DNA from: a virus
Length of the DNA: 24,123 bases
Virus record (IMG/VR): IMGVR_UViG_3300047462_000706
Location: 1-24,123 of that record
Strand: one strand, 5' to 3'
Under the pieces are notes generated by a model. That model searched no databases. It was not told where the DNA came from and was given only the letters and a program-made list of their open reading frames with translations. Below, piece after piece: positions 7,637 to 14,974 of the stretch. Numbering within the stretch: the first letter of the stretch is position 1; each line of letters opens with the position of its first letter. A program made the translations under genes and the position numbers.

Positions 7637-8286
7637 CGGCCTCTCCAGCCAACGACGAAGCGCGCCGGCTTCATCCTCAGGTTGCGACGATTGAAGTTGC
7701 GCAGGCTCTGGCCCTTCGCGATGTTGATGGCCGCTGCGAACAGGCCGGCGTTGCGAGCCGACTCGCGGCTATCGGCCCAGCTCTTCTTCGGCATGCCATA
7801 TAGCCATTCCAGCGCGCCATAGCCAATGGCCCGGCGCCACTCGGGGCCGAGCTCATCGGCAAGCGCGGTAGCTCCGGTAATGGGTTGCACTGCGACCTCG
7901 ACCGGCACGCTGTAAACCCCATCGGGCGGCCGCGCAAAAGAGATATGGTCATATGGCAGATAGGTGAAGTCGGTCGGGATGCCGGGACTCAGGTCGGGCC
8001 GGATGTTCGAGAAATCCGGACTGCCCAGCGGGCGGACTCGCGAGCCATCAGACGGCTGAACCTGCGCAGCACGGACGCCGATGACCTCTTCGCCCGAATT
8101 GACCACTGCAGCGATCGAGTAATTGGACTCGCCGGCTACTGTAGTGATGACCACCAGGCGCCTCACGAACCAGGTCTGATGGCAGAAGTCCTGAGCTGCA
8201 CGCACCAGCGCCATGGATAGCAGCGGCTCCGGCACCGACGGCAGGTGGACCCGGACTTCCGGGTAGAAGCACTCGATATCAATCAT
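7633..8286 (-). CDS. Head-tail adaptor-like podovirus protein
   Basis: 217 residues, ATG at 8286 overlapping the upstream gene by eight bases. The start is a typical adaptor-type helix (MIDIECFYPEVRVHLPSVPEPLLSMALVRAAQDFCHQTW), here split as FYPEVRVHLP then MALVRAAQDFC. This 'yPeV...P..P..l...alr.Aa.eFc..T' pattern recurs in podovirus neck/adaptor proteins encoded just before the tail hub. The middle has beta strands with a GEEVIGVRAAQV element. The C-terminus is helical with WRRAIGYGALEWLYGMPKKSW and a basic tail. The protein fits next to the two DUF6682-like genes, suggesting a neck assembled from related adaptors. No enzyme motif is present. The function is inferred from this pattern and the neighbours. 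Confidence 0.75.
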   Translation of the reverse strand: MIDIECFYPEVRVHLPSVPEPLLSMALVRAAQDFCHQTWFVRRLVVITTVAGESNYSIAAVVNSGEEVIGVRAAQVQPSDGSRVRPLGSPDFSNIRPDLSPGIPTDFTYLPYDHISFARPPDGVYSVPVEVAVQPITGATALADELGPEWRRAIGYGALEWLYGMPKKSWADSRESARNAGLFAAAINIAKGQSLRNFNRRNLRMKPARFVVGWRGR

Positions 8287-8914
8287 CGTTCTTCCCCGTC
8301 ATCTGGGCCAGGTTGGAGCGCGTGCTCTGCCCGAGCGCCTGCAGGAACATCTGCACCCAGCGCACGCCGAGATCCTTGTCGAGACCCTTCTCATTGCGCA
8401 GCAGCGAAATCCCGACGAGGTAGTCGTGCAGGGGCGAGGTGTAGGTGTCAGCGAACGGGAACTCGTCGGTCAGCGCCACCGTCGGGGCCGAGCCGTGGTA
8501 GACCAGCTCGATGTAGCCGGCCGGATTCGGTCGTGGCGGCCAGATGTAGAACACCTGCATGTTCCGCGGATCGGCCATGTAGTGGCGTGCGATCAGACTC
8601 GGCGGATCGTTGTGCCAGTTCGGATTGACGGCATCCATGTCCGCCATCGCGCACGGCCGCAGCGCCCGACCTGGCCCCAGATCGGCATCGGTATTCCGAG
8701 TCGAATCGATGATGGCCAGCATGTCATCCGGCGACTTCTGGCGCGTGCCAGGCGAGCACTCATATGGGATCGACTTGGTGTAGGCCGTCGGGTCGAACAC
8801 GACGATCTGCTGCAGGCCGGCGTTGGCCGTATTGAGCAGCTCGGCCGGCCCCCAGACGACCTGTGTGTTGTCGTAGAGCGTGGCCGCGGCGCGGCTGATG
8901 ATGTCCTCGATCAT
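8279..8914 (-). CDS. DUF6682-like phage adaptor protein (second copy)
   Basis: 211 residues, ATG at 8914 overlapping the upstream paralogue (ATGA). The pattern is the same as in the gene before it: an N-terminal helix (MIEDIISRAAATLYD), a helix containing ELLNTANAGLQQIVVFDPTAYTKSIPYEC, then ADMDAVNPNWHND, a strand block ending in MADPRNMQVFYIWPPRPNPAGYIELVY and a C-terminal helix FADTYTSPLHDYLVGISLLRNEK. In the neighbour the same slots hold LIKPDACVLHAEMPL, LNHARPTWTTD, MYDPEDPLNFGVYPP and SPIYDEALFNYVMALALGKN. (Quoted stretches are fragments from these regions.) DUF6682 proteins are phage structural proteins of unknown detail placed between capsid and tail genes; an adaptor/neck role is inferred from context. 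The paralogy is direct observation. Confidence 0.75.
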   Translation of the reverse strand: MIEDIISRAAATLYDNTQVVWGPAELLNTANAGLQQIVVFDPTAYTKSIPYECSPGTRQKSPDDMLAIIDSTRNTDADLGPGRALRPCAMADMDAVNPNWHNDPPSLIARHYMADPRNMQVFYIWPPRPNPAGYIELVYHGSAPTVALTDEFPFADTYTSPLHDYLVGISLLRNEKGLDKDLGVRWVQMFLQALGQSTRSNLAQMTGKNDD

Positions 8915-9573
8915 TTCATCTCCGGATCAATCATCGGCGCCAGCGCCAGCTGGGCCTGCGTCTTGGCGCCCACCAGCTGGATCCAGGCGTTGCGGTAGGC
9001 GCTCCACTTCGCGGTATCGCCGCGCTGGGTGTTCTTGCCGAGCGCCAGTGCCATGACGTAGTTGAACAGCGCCTCGTCGTAGATCGGCGAGATCGGCATG
9101 ATGTCGGTCAGCGTGGCCACTTTCGTCGGCACCGCGAACACGATGGTGTGGACCGATGCCCCAGTAGCGGCCGGCGGATAGACCCCGAAGTTAAGCGGGT
9201 CTTCCGGGTCGTACATGAAGTGCAGGATCGTTGTCGATGCCGCATCCGTGGTCCACGTCGGCCGCGCGTGGTTGAGACGCGACTTGTCGCACGGCCGAAT
9301 CGGCGCGCCCGGCAGGCCGCCAACACCCGTGTTGTACGGAATGTCCTTCAGCCCTACCGAGCCTGCAGGCAGGGTTTGCAGCACGCCGGCAGCGAGCGGC
9401 ATCTCCGCGTGCAGCACGCAGGCGTCTGGCTTGATCAGTGCGGTGGCGCTATTCGCCGCATTGACGTCACCGATCAACTCCACGTCCTGCCAGCTGCGGC
9501 TGGCGTCTACGGACGCGATGTCGATCAGCTCGAGTCGAACCCGGCTGACCAGATCCGAAACGAGGTAGGCCAT
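8911..9573 (-). CDS. DUF6682-like phage adaptor protein (first copy)
   Basis: 220 residues, ATG at 9573, three bases after the TAA of the unknown structural gene. It opens with MAYLVSDLVSRVRLELID, a Trp-containing helix (SRSWQDVELIGDVNAANS), and LIKPDACVLHAEMPL, then the Gly-rich AGVLQTLPAGSVGLKD and GGLPGAPIRPCDKSRLN segment. The strand block with MYDPEDPLNFGVYPPAAT and the helix SPIYDEALFNYVMALALGKN close the domain. This layout is the DUF6682 type described in phage neck regions. It precedes and overlaps a diverged paralogue, so the pair may form a hetero-oligomeric adaptor ring or stacked rings. The role is inference; family resemblance is strong. Confidence 0.78.
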   Translation of the reverse strand: MAYLVSDLVSRVRLELIDIASVDASRSWQDVELIGDVNAANSATALIKPDACVLHAEMPLAAGVLQTLPAGSVGLKDIPYNTGVGGLPGAPIRPCDKSRLNHARPTWTTDAASTTILHFMYDPEDPLNFGVYPPAATGASVHTIVFAVPTKVATLTDIMPISPIYDEALFNYVMALALGKNTQRGDTAKWSAYRNAWIQLVGAKTQAQLALAPMIDPEMK

Positions 9574-9576
9574 GAC

Positions 9577-10143
9577 TTAGTTGTCGATGCCGGCCAGCAT
9601 CGCCACTTCTTCGCGCAGAAGCTCGATGTCCATGTCCGGATCGAGCGTGGCGTTGAACTGGTCCTTGGCGAACTCCACCAGCTCCGCAGCGCTCGCCTCT
9701 TCGAGGACGAACTCGCCCGGCGAGTCGGCGGCATCGACCAGGTTCTGCGCGTGGTCGGTTTCGGCACTCGGCAGAATGGCTCCCGCGGTCTTGCGCAGCG
9801 ACGCGCGCTGGCGCTCGCCGAGTGCGGCGACACTCTCGTTGTATTCCTGCTCGTAGGCTGCGCGCGCAAGCTCCTGCGCTTTGCGATGCTCCACCAGCTT
9901 CTGCATCTTGACGACGTAGGAAGTCGGCATGGCATACGCCAACTTCAGGTGAGGATTCTGGGATGCGACATCGGCGTTGTAGGGCAGCACATGCCCATCG
10001 ACATCGATCATGTACTTCGGCTCCTTCGGCGCCTGCACGACCGTGGGCGGCGGCGCATAGGCGCGGCGCTGCAGCGTGGTCCTGGTCCCGGCGATCTGGG
10101 TTGACGGCTGCGCGGTGGCGGCCCGTGGCTTGGCTTTCGGCAT
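9577..10143 (-). CDS. Unknown phage structural-region protein
   Basis: 188 residues, ATG at 10143 with a purine-rich GAGAG element about seven bases upstream. The N-terminal 38 residues are basic and Pro/Thr-rich (KAKPRAATAQPSTQ), probably disordered. Residues about 40-80 hold a compact segment (PKYMIDVDGHVLPYNADVAS, then HLKLAYAMP). Residues about 75-188 are predicted helical, with KMQKLVEHRKAQELARAAYEQEYNES and an acidic C-terminus (LVEFAKDQFNATLDPDMDIE). It is separated from the capsid gene by the 52-residue ORF and lies right after a terminator-like hairpin, so its transcription may be set separately. I do not recognise the family. Position between capsid and neck genes suggests a capsid-accessory or decoration protein, but nothing in the sequence shows this directly. 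Confidence 0.75.
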   Translation of the reverse strand: MPKAKPRAATAQPSTQIAGTRTTLQRRAYAPPPTVVQAPKEPKYMIDVDGHVLPYNADVASQNPHLKLAYAMPTSYVVKMQKLVEHRKAQELARAAYEQEYNESVAALGERQRASLRKTAGAILPSAETDHAQNLVDAADSPGEFVLEEASAAELVEFAKDQFNATLDPDMDIELLREEVAMLAGIDN

Positions 10144-10170
10144 TGGTGCTCTCGGTTGGGAACGAAGAGA

Positions 10171-10190
10171 GCGCGGCCCGAAGGCCGCGC
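10171..10190 (-). terminator. UUCG-loop terminator-like hairpin before the 188-residue gene
   Basis: On the minus strand an eight-base-pair perfect stem (GCGCGGCC/GGCCGCGC) closes a TTCG loop (cUUCGg tetraloop), followed by a pyrimidine-rich tail TCTCTTCGTT. This is the form of an intrinsic terminator or attenuator lying between the 52-residue ORF and the next gene. The tail is not a pure T run, so termination may be partial, and readthrough by antiterminated polymerase is expected. Confidence 0.65.
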
Positions 10191-10200
10191 CCTGTGCTGC

Positions 10201-10359
10201 TTACTTGCTGCCGGTCTTCGACGGCATGGAGGCTTTCTCCATGTCGTAGTTGGCCGGATCCACGGAAGCGCGAAAGCCGTCCGGCTTGGGCGCTGCGGGA
10301 AGCACGGTGCCAGGCGAGGCCTGACCGTTGACCGGCTTCTTCATCTTCTGGGTTTCCAT
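10201..10359 (-). CDS. 52-residue protein between capsid and structural genes
   Basis: The chosen ATG (10359) is preceded by AGGAG six bases away; the longer start two codons upstream would overlap that SD. The product is small, polar and Pro/Lys-rich (KKPVNGQASPG, PAAPKPDGF, DPANYDMEKAS, a Lys/Ser C-terminus), with no TM segment or domain. It sits alone between two strong hairpins, after the major capsid gene. The good SD and conserved-looking spacing support a real gene. The role is unknown; many phages carry small capsid-accessory proteins here, but that is only an analogy. Confidence 0.6.
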   Translation of the reverse strand: METQKMKKPVNGQASPGTVLPAAPKPDGFRASVDPANYDMEKASMPSKTGSK

Positions 10360-10384
10360 GTTCATCTCCTGATGATCGGAAGGA

Positions 10385-10406
10385 GGCGCCGGCCGAAGCC
10401 GGCGCC
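10385..10406 (-). terminator. UUCG-loop terminator-like hairpin after the major capsid gene
   Basis: A nine-base-pair perfect stem GGCGCCGGC/GCCGGCGCC closes a TTCG loop on the minus strand, beginning about 20 bases after the capsid stop. The tail TCCTTCC is pyrimidine-rich but interrupted. It may act as a partial terminator or as a 3' stabiliser that raises the level of capsid mRNA relative to the genes after it. Confidence 0.7.
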
Positions 10407-10427
10407 CACGTCGCTGCTGCGATCGCC

Positions 10428-11390
10428 TTACAGGGCGGTCGAGTCGTAGGTGACGTAGCCGGCGGCGATGTAGGTCGGCTCGACCACCTTGTAGCCCCAC
10501 AGCGTCTGGCCGCGGATACCCGTCTTGAACTTGTTCTGCAGACGGATGAACTCGGGCAGCGTGTACTGCATGGCCCACGTCAGGCCATCCGGGTGGATGA
10601 CGTAGACGTACTCGCAGTTGTTGGAGCCATCCACGAACTGCGGCAGGAAGATCGACTCGTACATCGTGAGCCCATCGATCTCACCCAGCCGACCGTTGCG
10701 GATCACGCCCACGTCGTCACCGGTGATCAGCGCGCTCTTCAGATCGGTGTTCTTGATGATCTGAGCGAACTTCGGACCGATGACGGCCTTGAGGCCGATC
10801 TTGCTGACGCCCTGCTCGGTCAGCACCCGCTTCATGCGCATCAGGAAATTCAGCGCATTGGCGGCAGTGATGAGCACCGGCGCGCCGGTGGCGCCGAGGT
10901 TGGTATCGGCGTTAATGCCCGCCGTCGCGCCGCGGTTGGTGGTGGCGACCTGTGCCGCGATGCCGGCCAGAAGCTTCGTGTCCTGGCGGATGGCGACCTT
11001 CCGCACCGCATCGTCCGCCTGGCGGTCCAGGTAGTTGATGTTGGTCTGGAAGGCATCGACGTCTTCGATCGCGAAGCCGTAGATCTCGCGCTGGTTGATC
11101 TCCAGCAGTGCGTTCGGCGCAGTCGGCGTGTTGTAGAGACCGGCAACGTCCAGGTCGACGTCCTTGTTACCGTCGATGACGGTCGTGTCGGGCGTGCGCT
11201 GGATGACGACGGACTGGCCCATCGTCTTGATGTCGCCTTCCCAGTCGTTGTTGCAGATCTCCATTCCGATGACCGTCCCGTAATGCTTGACGGTGCAGCG
11301 GGTGCTCCACATGGTTGGCAGCATGCTGCCATTGGCCGAGGAGGCCAGATCCGGGTACGTCGACCCGGATTGAATCGGTAACTCTGCCAT
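10428..11390 (-). CDS. Major capsid protein
   Basis: 320 residues, ATG at 11390 with a GGAG element about eight bases upstream. The gene directly follows the scaffold gene and is followed by a strong hairpin, the usual position of a podovirus coat gene. The body contains TNINYLDRQADDAVRKVAIRQD followed by LLAGIAAQVA, a long alpha-helical spine-like segment, a LKAVIGPKFAQIIKNTDLKSAL segment, and the C-terminal strands with FKTGIRGQTLWGYKVVEP and AAGYVTYDST (fragments quoted). This matches about 320-340-residue HK97-fold coat proteins of short-tailed phages. No signal or TM segment. The HK97 fold itself is inferred; the identity as coat protein is well supported by order, size and the scaffold partner. 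Confidence 0.85.
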   Translation of the reverse strand: MAELPIQSGSTYPDLASSANGSMLPTMWSTRCTVKHYGTVIGMEICNNDWEGDIKTMGQSVVIQRTPDTTVIDGNKDVDLDVAGLYNTPTAPNALLEINQREIYGFAIEDVDAFQTNINYLDRQADDAVRKVAIRQDTKLLAGIAAQVATTNRGATAGINADTNLGATGAPVLITAANALNFLMRMKRVLTEQGVSKIGLKAVIGPKFAQIIKNTDLKSALITGDDVGVIRNGRLGEIDGLTMYESIFLPQFVDGSNNCEYVYVIHPDGLTWAMQYTLPEFIRLQNKFKTGIRGQTLWGYKVVEPTYIAAGYVTYDSTAL

Positions 11391-11431
11391 TGGAATTTCT
11401 CCGGCGGAGGACCGACGTCACATCGACTTTT

Positions 11432-12427
11432 CTATCGGTTGGGGTCGATGTTCTTGCTCAGATAAGCAGCGTCGATCCGTGTCTGGATTTCCAACGCTTC
11501 CTTCGCTCTGCCCTTGTACTTGCCCCTGCCGAAATCCTTCTGGAACTGCTGAATCTCGGAGAGCGCCATCCGGGTGTCCTGGCGCGTCTGGCGTGGCGGA
11601 GGATCTCCGCCACCGCCGCTGCCGGACACCGGGATCTGACGGGAGGTCGGATCGATGGACTGCGTCGGGTCGATACCGAGACTCCGGAGGAAATCGCGCA
11701 GCAGGCTGACCACGACCGTCGCATCCCAGCGCGCCTGTGCGGCGTGCAGCACGCTCTCTCGTGTCTCCACGGAGTACGGGGATACGGTGTGGGTCAACCA
11801 CTCACTGAACCGCGGGTCTTCCTTGCCCTTGACTGCCCAGCCATCCCAGCCGCTGACCTCGCGGTTGAGCTGGTCGTAGAACGCCTGCTGCTTGCGCGTC
11901 AGATCGTTCTTGCTCGACTCGGCGAGCTTCGTCTCGAGCGGCGCCACCGCCTGCCGTACCGCCTGCGCGGTCAGGTCAGCGGAACGCTTCTCGAGCTTCA
12001 GCATCGCGCCGAGCTGGCGCCGGCAGTAGTCCTCGCCAAGCTCATCGATGTCCTCTTGCGAGAAGTAGTCGAGAAGCGTGGGAGGTGCGGCCGGCGCCGC
12101 CGGCCTGGCCTGCAACTGCTGCTGCAGCTGCTGAACCAGTTCGGTGAGCTCTTCGTTCTGGCGGGTGAGGCTTTTCAGCATGCCCGCCTGGGTGGACAGT
12201 CTCTGATTCCAGTAGGCCTCGCGGTCCCCGTCGGGAGCCTGCGGCTGGCTGTTTGGTGGAATCGGTGGCAGCTCGATGCGTCCGGTCTGCTGGCTGTTGG
12301 CAGCCTCGGCAGTCGTGATCGCAGGAGCAGGTTGCGGTTGGGGCTGGCTCTTCGCCGGCTTGCCGAAATTGGCAGCCATCTCGGCGTCGAGCTGTGCCGC
12401 TGCTTGAATCCTCGGGTGTCTCGTCAT
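11432..12427 (-). CDS. Scaffolding protein
   Basis: 331 residues from ATG 12427; an in-frame GTG lies five codons upstream and cannot be excluded, because neither has a strong SD at ideal distance. The N-terminal 75 residues are Gln/Pro/Ala-rich and probably disordered (KSQPQPQPAP, PPIPPNSQPQAP). A heptad-rich coiled coil follows at about 85-110 (LTRQNEELTELVQQLQQQL), then a charged helical middle with DIDELGEDYCRRQLGAMLKLEK, and a basic C-terminus (QKDFGRGKYKGRAKEAL). Between portal and coat genes this composition is characteristic of phage scaffolding proteins, which guide coat assembly and leave the head before or during packaging. No protease active-site motif is visible. Confidence 0.8.
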   Translation of the reverse strand: MTRHPRIQAAAQLDAEMAANFGKPAKSQPQPQPAPAITTAEAANSQQTGRIELPPIPPNSQPQAPDGDREAYWNQRLSTQAGMLKSLTRQNEELTELVQQLQQQLQARPAAPAAPPTLLDYFSQEDIDELGEDYCRRQLGAMLKLEKRSADLTAQAVRQAVAPLETKLAESSKNDLTRKQQAFYDQLNREVSGWDGWAVKGKEDPRFSEWLTHTVSPYSVETRESVLHAAQARWDATVVVSLLRDFLRSLGIDPTQSIDPTSRQIPVSGSGGGGDPPPRQTRQDTRMALSEIQQFQKDFGRGKYKGRAKEALEIQTRIDAAYLSKNIDPNR

Positions 12428-12537
12428 GGGTGTGGGTCTCACTCCGACTGATCCACACGCGCACAGCTCTACCTCCGGGCTCCCTTGTGGGGTCCAGACA
12501 GGCGGCGGCTATGCCGGGGACTTACGGGCTGTGGTGT

Positions 12538-12556
12538 GCTGCCGAACGCCGGCAGC
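12538..12556 (-). other. GC-rich hairpin between portal-side gene and scaffold gene
   Basis: The 140-base gap between the 75-residue gene and the scaffold gene (12428-12567) contains a perfect seven-base-pair inverted repeat GCTGCCG/CGGCAGC with a five-base loop. No T run follows, so it is not a clear intrinsic terminator. It is probably an mRNA structure or processing site. No promoter-like pair was convincing in this gap. Confidence 0.45.
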
Positions 12557-12567
12557 GAGCGGAAGGC

Positions 12568-12795
12568 TTACTTCGCCCTCAAAGTCTTCTGAACCTCGAC
12601 ATCAGAATCGAGGAGGTCAATCAACAAGCTGGACCGGCCCTGCGCGCGGAAGAGGGCCACGCCCTCACCGCTGCGGCAGGTCTTGTCGGACTCGATCAGC
12701 AGCCGGGTCAGCAGGCCTTCACGCAGCCGCTGGAAGTCCGGGCTGACTTGGAGCCGGGAGAGCAATTCCGCCTCGTCCTTGCTGAGCTTGAGCAT
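12568..12795 (-). CDS. 75-residue protein overlapping the portal gene end
   Basis: ATG at 12795 with a GAGG element about six bases upstream, placed inside the portal coding sequence in another frame. The first 77 bases overlap the portal 3' end. The product is polar and helical: MLKLSKDEAELLSRLQVSPDFQRLREG (first fragment MLKLSKDEAELLSRL), then TRLLIESDKTC and a C-terminal LLIDLLDSDVEVQKTL. Acidic/leucine heptads suggest a helical bundle. Its position between portal and scaffold resembles small head-assembly factors of other phages, but I do not recognise the family. The start is supported by the SD and by the protein-like composition of the non-overlapping part. Confidence 0.68.
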   Translation of the reverse strand: MLKLSKDEAELLSRLQVSPDFQRLREGLLTRLLIESDKTCRSGEGVALFRAQGRSSLLIDLLDSDVEVQKTLRAK

Positions 12796-14974
12796 GCGCG
12801 CCTCGTTGCATGGATACCGCGATCTGAGCGCCGGCAATGCGCTCCTTGGTTGCGTTCTTCGCAGCCTCGACACGCTCGCTCGACTTCGCGGCGATCGCGG
12901 CCGGCGACGGCTGCTGGGCGGCCTGGGCCTGCTGCTGCATGATCTGCGCGACCAGCTGATCGAGCTCCGGACCATCCGGCACCACATTCGGCAGGTGCAG
13001 GCCCTTGAGATAGGCGCCCAGGATCTCGGCGATGTGCTTCATTCCGACGATGCTCTGGTACATCGGACTGGAGCCGAGCAGCTGCAGCGCCTGCATGCGG
13101 CCCTGCTGCATCGACTCCTTGATCAGCAGCGCGTTGGAGCCGCGCGGCACGATGTTGCAATCACCCTTGATCTGCGGGTCCGGGTTGTGAAGCATGTTGT
13201 GGATGAAGGCGTCGTACGTCGTCTCGGCCAAGACGTGGACGTCGATCTCGGTGATCGCGCGCCGCACGCCCTTCGCTGCCGCGCCCATCAGCATCGACAG
13301 GCCCTGCGCTGTGCTGCCTGCACCGCCGACCCGGTCGTCGCCGTAGGTGTAGCGCGGGATGCCGGTGGCGTCGTCGGCCTTCTCCTCGAACTTGTCGAAA
13401 ATCTGCATGAGCTCGGCAGCGTTCGATTCCGGCTGAAAGAACTCCAGCGGCCTGTTGGCGTTGCCGGAGCTGCCCGTCTCGTCATTGGTGAACTGCCAGA
13501 TCTTGTAGGGGAACATCGACTCGATGTCCTCGCCCGTCGGGATGCGGTCGATGTTCACGCCGACCATCGGGCCGGAGGCGAAGCCCATGTTGTTGGCCAG
13601 CGCGCGCGCAGCGGCGTTGGCCATGTCCTGGTGCGACTCGCACAGCTCGGGCACGGCGCGGCCCCAGAAGGAGCCCGGCACCTTCTCGTAGCTGGCGATG
13701 CGGTACGGCCGGCGGCCGAGCGGGTCGCTGTTGATCACGCACCGGATCACCCGGGTGCCGATCATGATGGCGTCGACCTCGTAGAACTTCTCGGGGTCGG
13801 TGATGCCCTTGACGCCCCAGGCCTCGAGGCAGCGACCACTGAGCGAACCCCAGTAGTGCAGCGCATCGATGGTGTCGTCCTGCGCGAACCAGTTGTAGTT
13901 GGTGTCGCCCTCGAGCCGCTGCCGCTCGGCGTCGGTCCAGATCCAGTTGCGCAGCAGACCGACCTGGTGGTTCGCCAGCACCCAGCGCACGGCCTCTTCG
14001 TCCGTGCCCGGCACGCCGATCATGTCGTACAGCTGCGTCTCGGTCATGCGCAGCCGCTCGATGAACGCGCGGTCCTGCGCGGTCGCCGCGAGCGGCGCCG
14101 GGTACGCATCGAACGGGCTCACGGCCGACCAGCCCAGCCCGACCTTGGACGTCACGATCGGCTCGAAGCCAGGGCCCCAGGTCAGCGACTTGCTGCGCTT
14201 CAGGAACGGGCCCTTCAGGATCGCGGTCATGTACGTCGAGAAATACTCGATGAAGTCGCCCAGGGCCAGGTCGAAGTCGCCGTCGTCCATGTCTTGGAAG
14301 ATCGCGTCCTCCATCTTCTCGGCGGCCCGCTCGGCGCGCTCGCGCGCCATCTGCTTGACCTCGGACTCCATCTGGTCGGCCATCTCGAAGGCCATCGCGT
14401 GGAAGTCTTCCTGCGACATCGGCTCGCCGCCGGCCTGGGCCGCCTGCGTCATGATCTGGCGCGCCTTCTGGGCCGCGCCCTTGATGATCATCGCCTTCAC
14501 TTCTTTCGGCAGATCCGGAATCGGCCGCGGCTCCAGGCCGCAGGCACGATCGCCGGGCGCCATCAGGATCTCCTTGATCCAGGCCGACAGCGCGCGGCAC
14601 TTGGTCGCGGCCACCGTCATGTAGATCGTGGAGTTGGCGCCGCCCTCGATGATCTCGGACAGCTCGCGATCCGAGTACACACCCTTGCGCATCCGCAAGC
14701 AGGCCAGCAGCCGCGTGTCGATGGTCTGGCGCGCCATCTTGTTGCGCATCCAGGCCTTGTTGATCTCGCCGGCCACGAAGCTGTGGCGGATCGCGCCGTA
14801 GTCGATCTGGGTCTCTTCGACCGGCTGCTCTGCGGCCTCGATCTCGCGGGTGACCTCGTCCGGCGTCTTGATCCGCATCAGGCCCTTGTAGACGGCCTGG
14901 CCCTGCTGCGGGCGGCCGACTGCGCCCATGGAAGCGGCGGCGCCAGCAGAAATCGCTTCTGCAGGTACGCTCAT
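12719..14974 (-). CDS. Portal protein
   Basis: 751 residues from ATG 14974, which overlaps the terminase stop (ATGA); a GTG two codons upstream is less likely. The portal forms the dodecameric DNA channel at one capsid vertex and docks terminase. Visible parts: an Ala-rich N-terminus, a helical wing with a strongly charged coiled stretch (about 190-240: MESEVKQMARERAERAAEKME), the core with SLTWGPGFEPIVTSKVG and SAVSPFDAYPAP, the stem/crown part with RRPYRIASYEKVPGSFWGR and DDATGIPRYTYGDDRVGGAG, and a Gln/Ala-rich C-terminal tail (about 690-751). Size (about 750) and the sequence pattern match portals of podoviruses rather than siphoviruses. Position directly after the large terminase agrees. 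The tail overlaps the start of the next gene. Confidence 0.9.
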   Translation of the reverse strand: MSVPAEAISAGAAASMGAVGRPQQGQAVYKGLMRIKTPDEVTREIEAAEQPVEETQIDYGAIRHSFVAGEINKAWMRNKMARQTIDTRLLACLRMRKGVYSDRELSEIIEGGANSTIYMTVAATKCRALSAWIKEILMAPGDRACGLEPRPIPDLPKEVKAMIIKGAAQKARQIMTQAAQAGGEPMSQEDFHAMAFEMADQMESEVKQMARERAERAAEKMEDAIFQDMDDGDFDLALGDFIEYFSTYMTAILKGPFLKRSKSLTWGPGFEPIVTSKVGLGWSAVSPFDAYPAPLAATAQDRAFIERLRMTETQLYDMIGVPGTDEEAVRWVLANHQVGLLRNWIWTDAERQRLEGDTNYNWFAQDDTIDALHYWGSLSGRCLEAWGVKGITDPEKFYEVDAIMIGTRVIRCVINSDPLGRRPYRIASYEKVPGSFWGRAVPELCESHQDMANAAARALANNMGFASGPMVGVNIDRIPTGEDIESMFPYKIWQFTNDETGSSGNANRPLEFFQPESNAAELMQIFDKFEEKADDATGIPRYTYGDDRVGGAGSTAQGLSMLMGAAAKGVRRAITEIDVHVLAETTYDAFIHNMLHNPDPQIKGDCNIVPRGSNALLIKESMQQGRMQALQLLGSSPMYQSIVGMKHIAEILGAYLKGLHLPNVVPDGPELDQLVAQIMQQQAQAAQQPSPAAIAAKSSERVEAAKNATKERIAGAQIAVSMQRGAHAQAQQGRGGIALPAPSQPGLPAAA

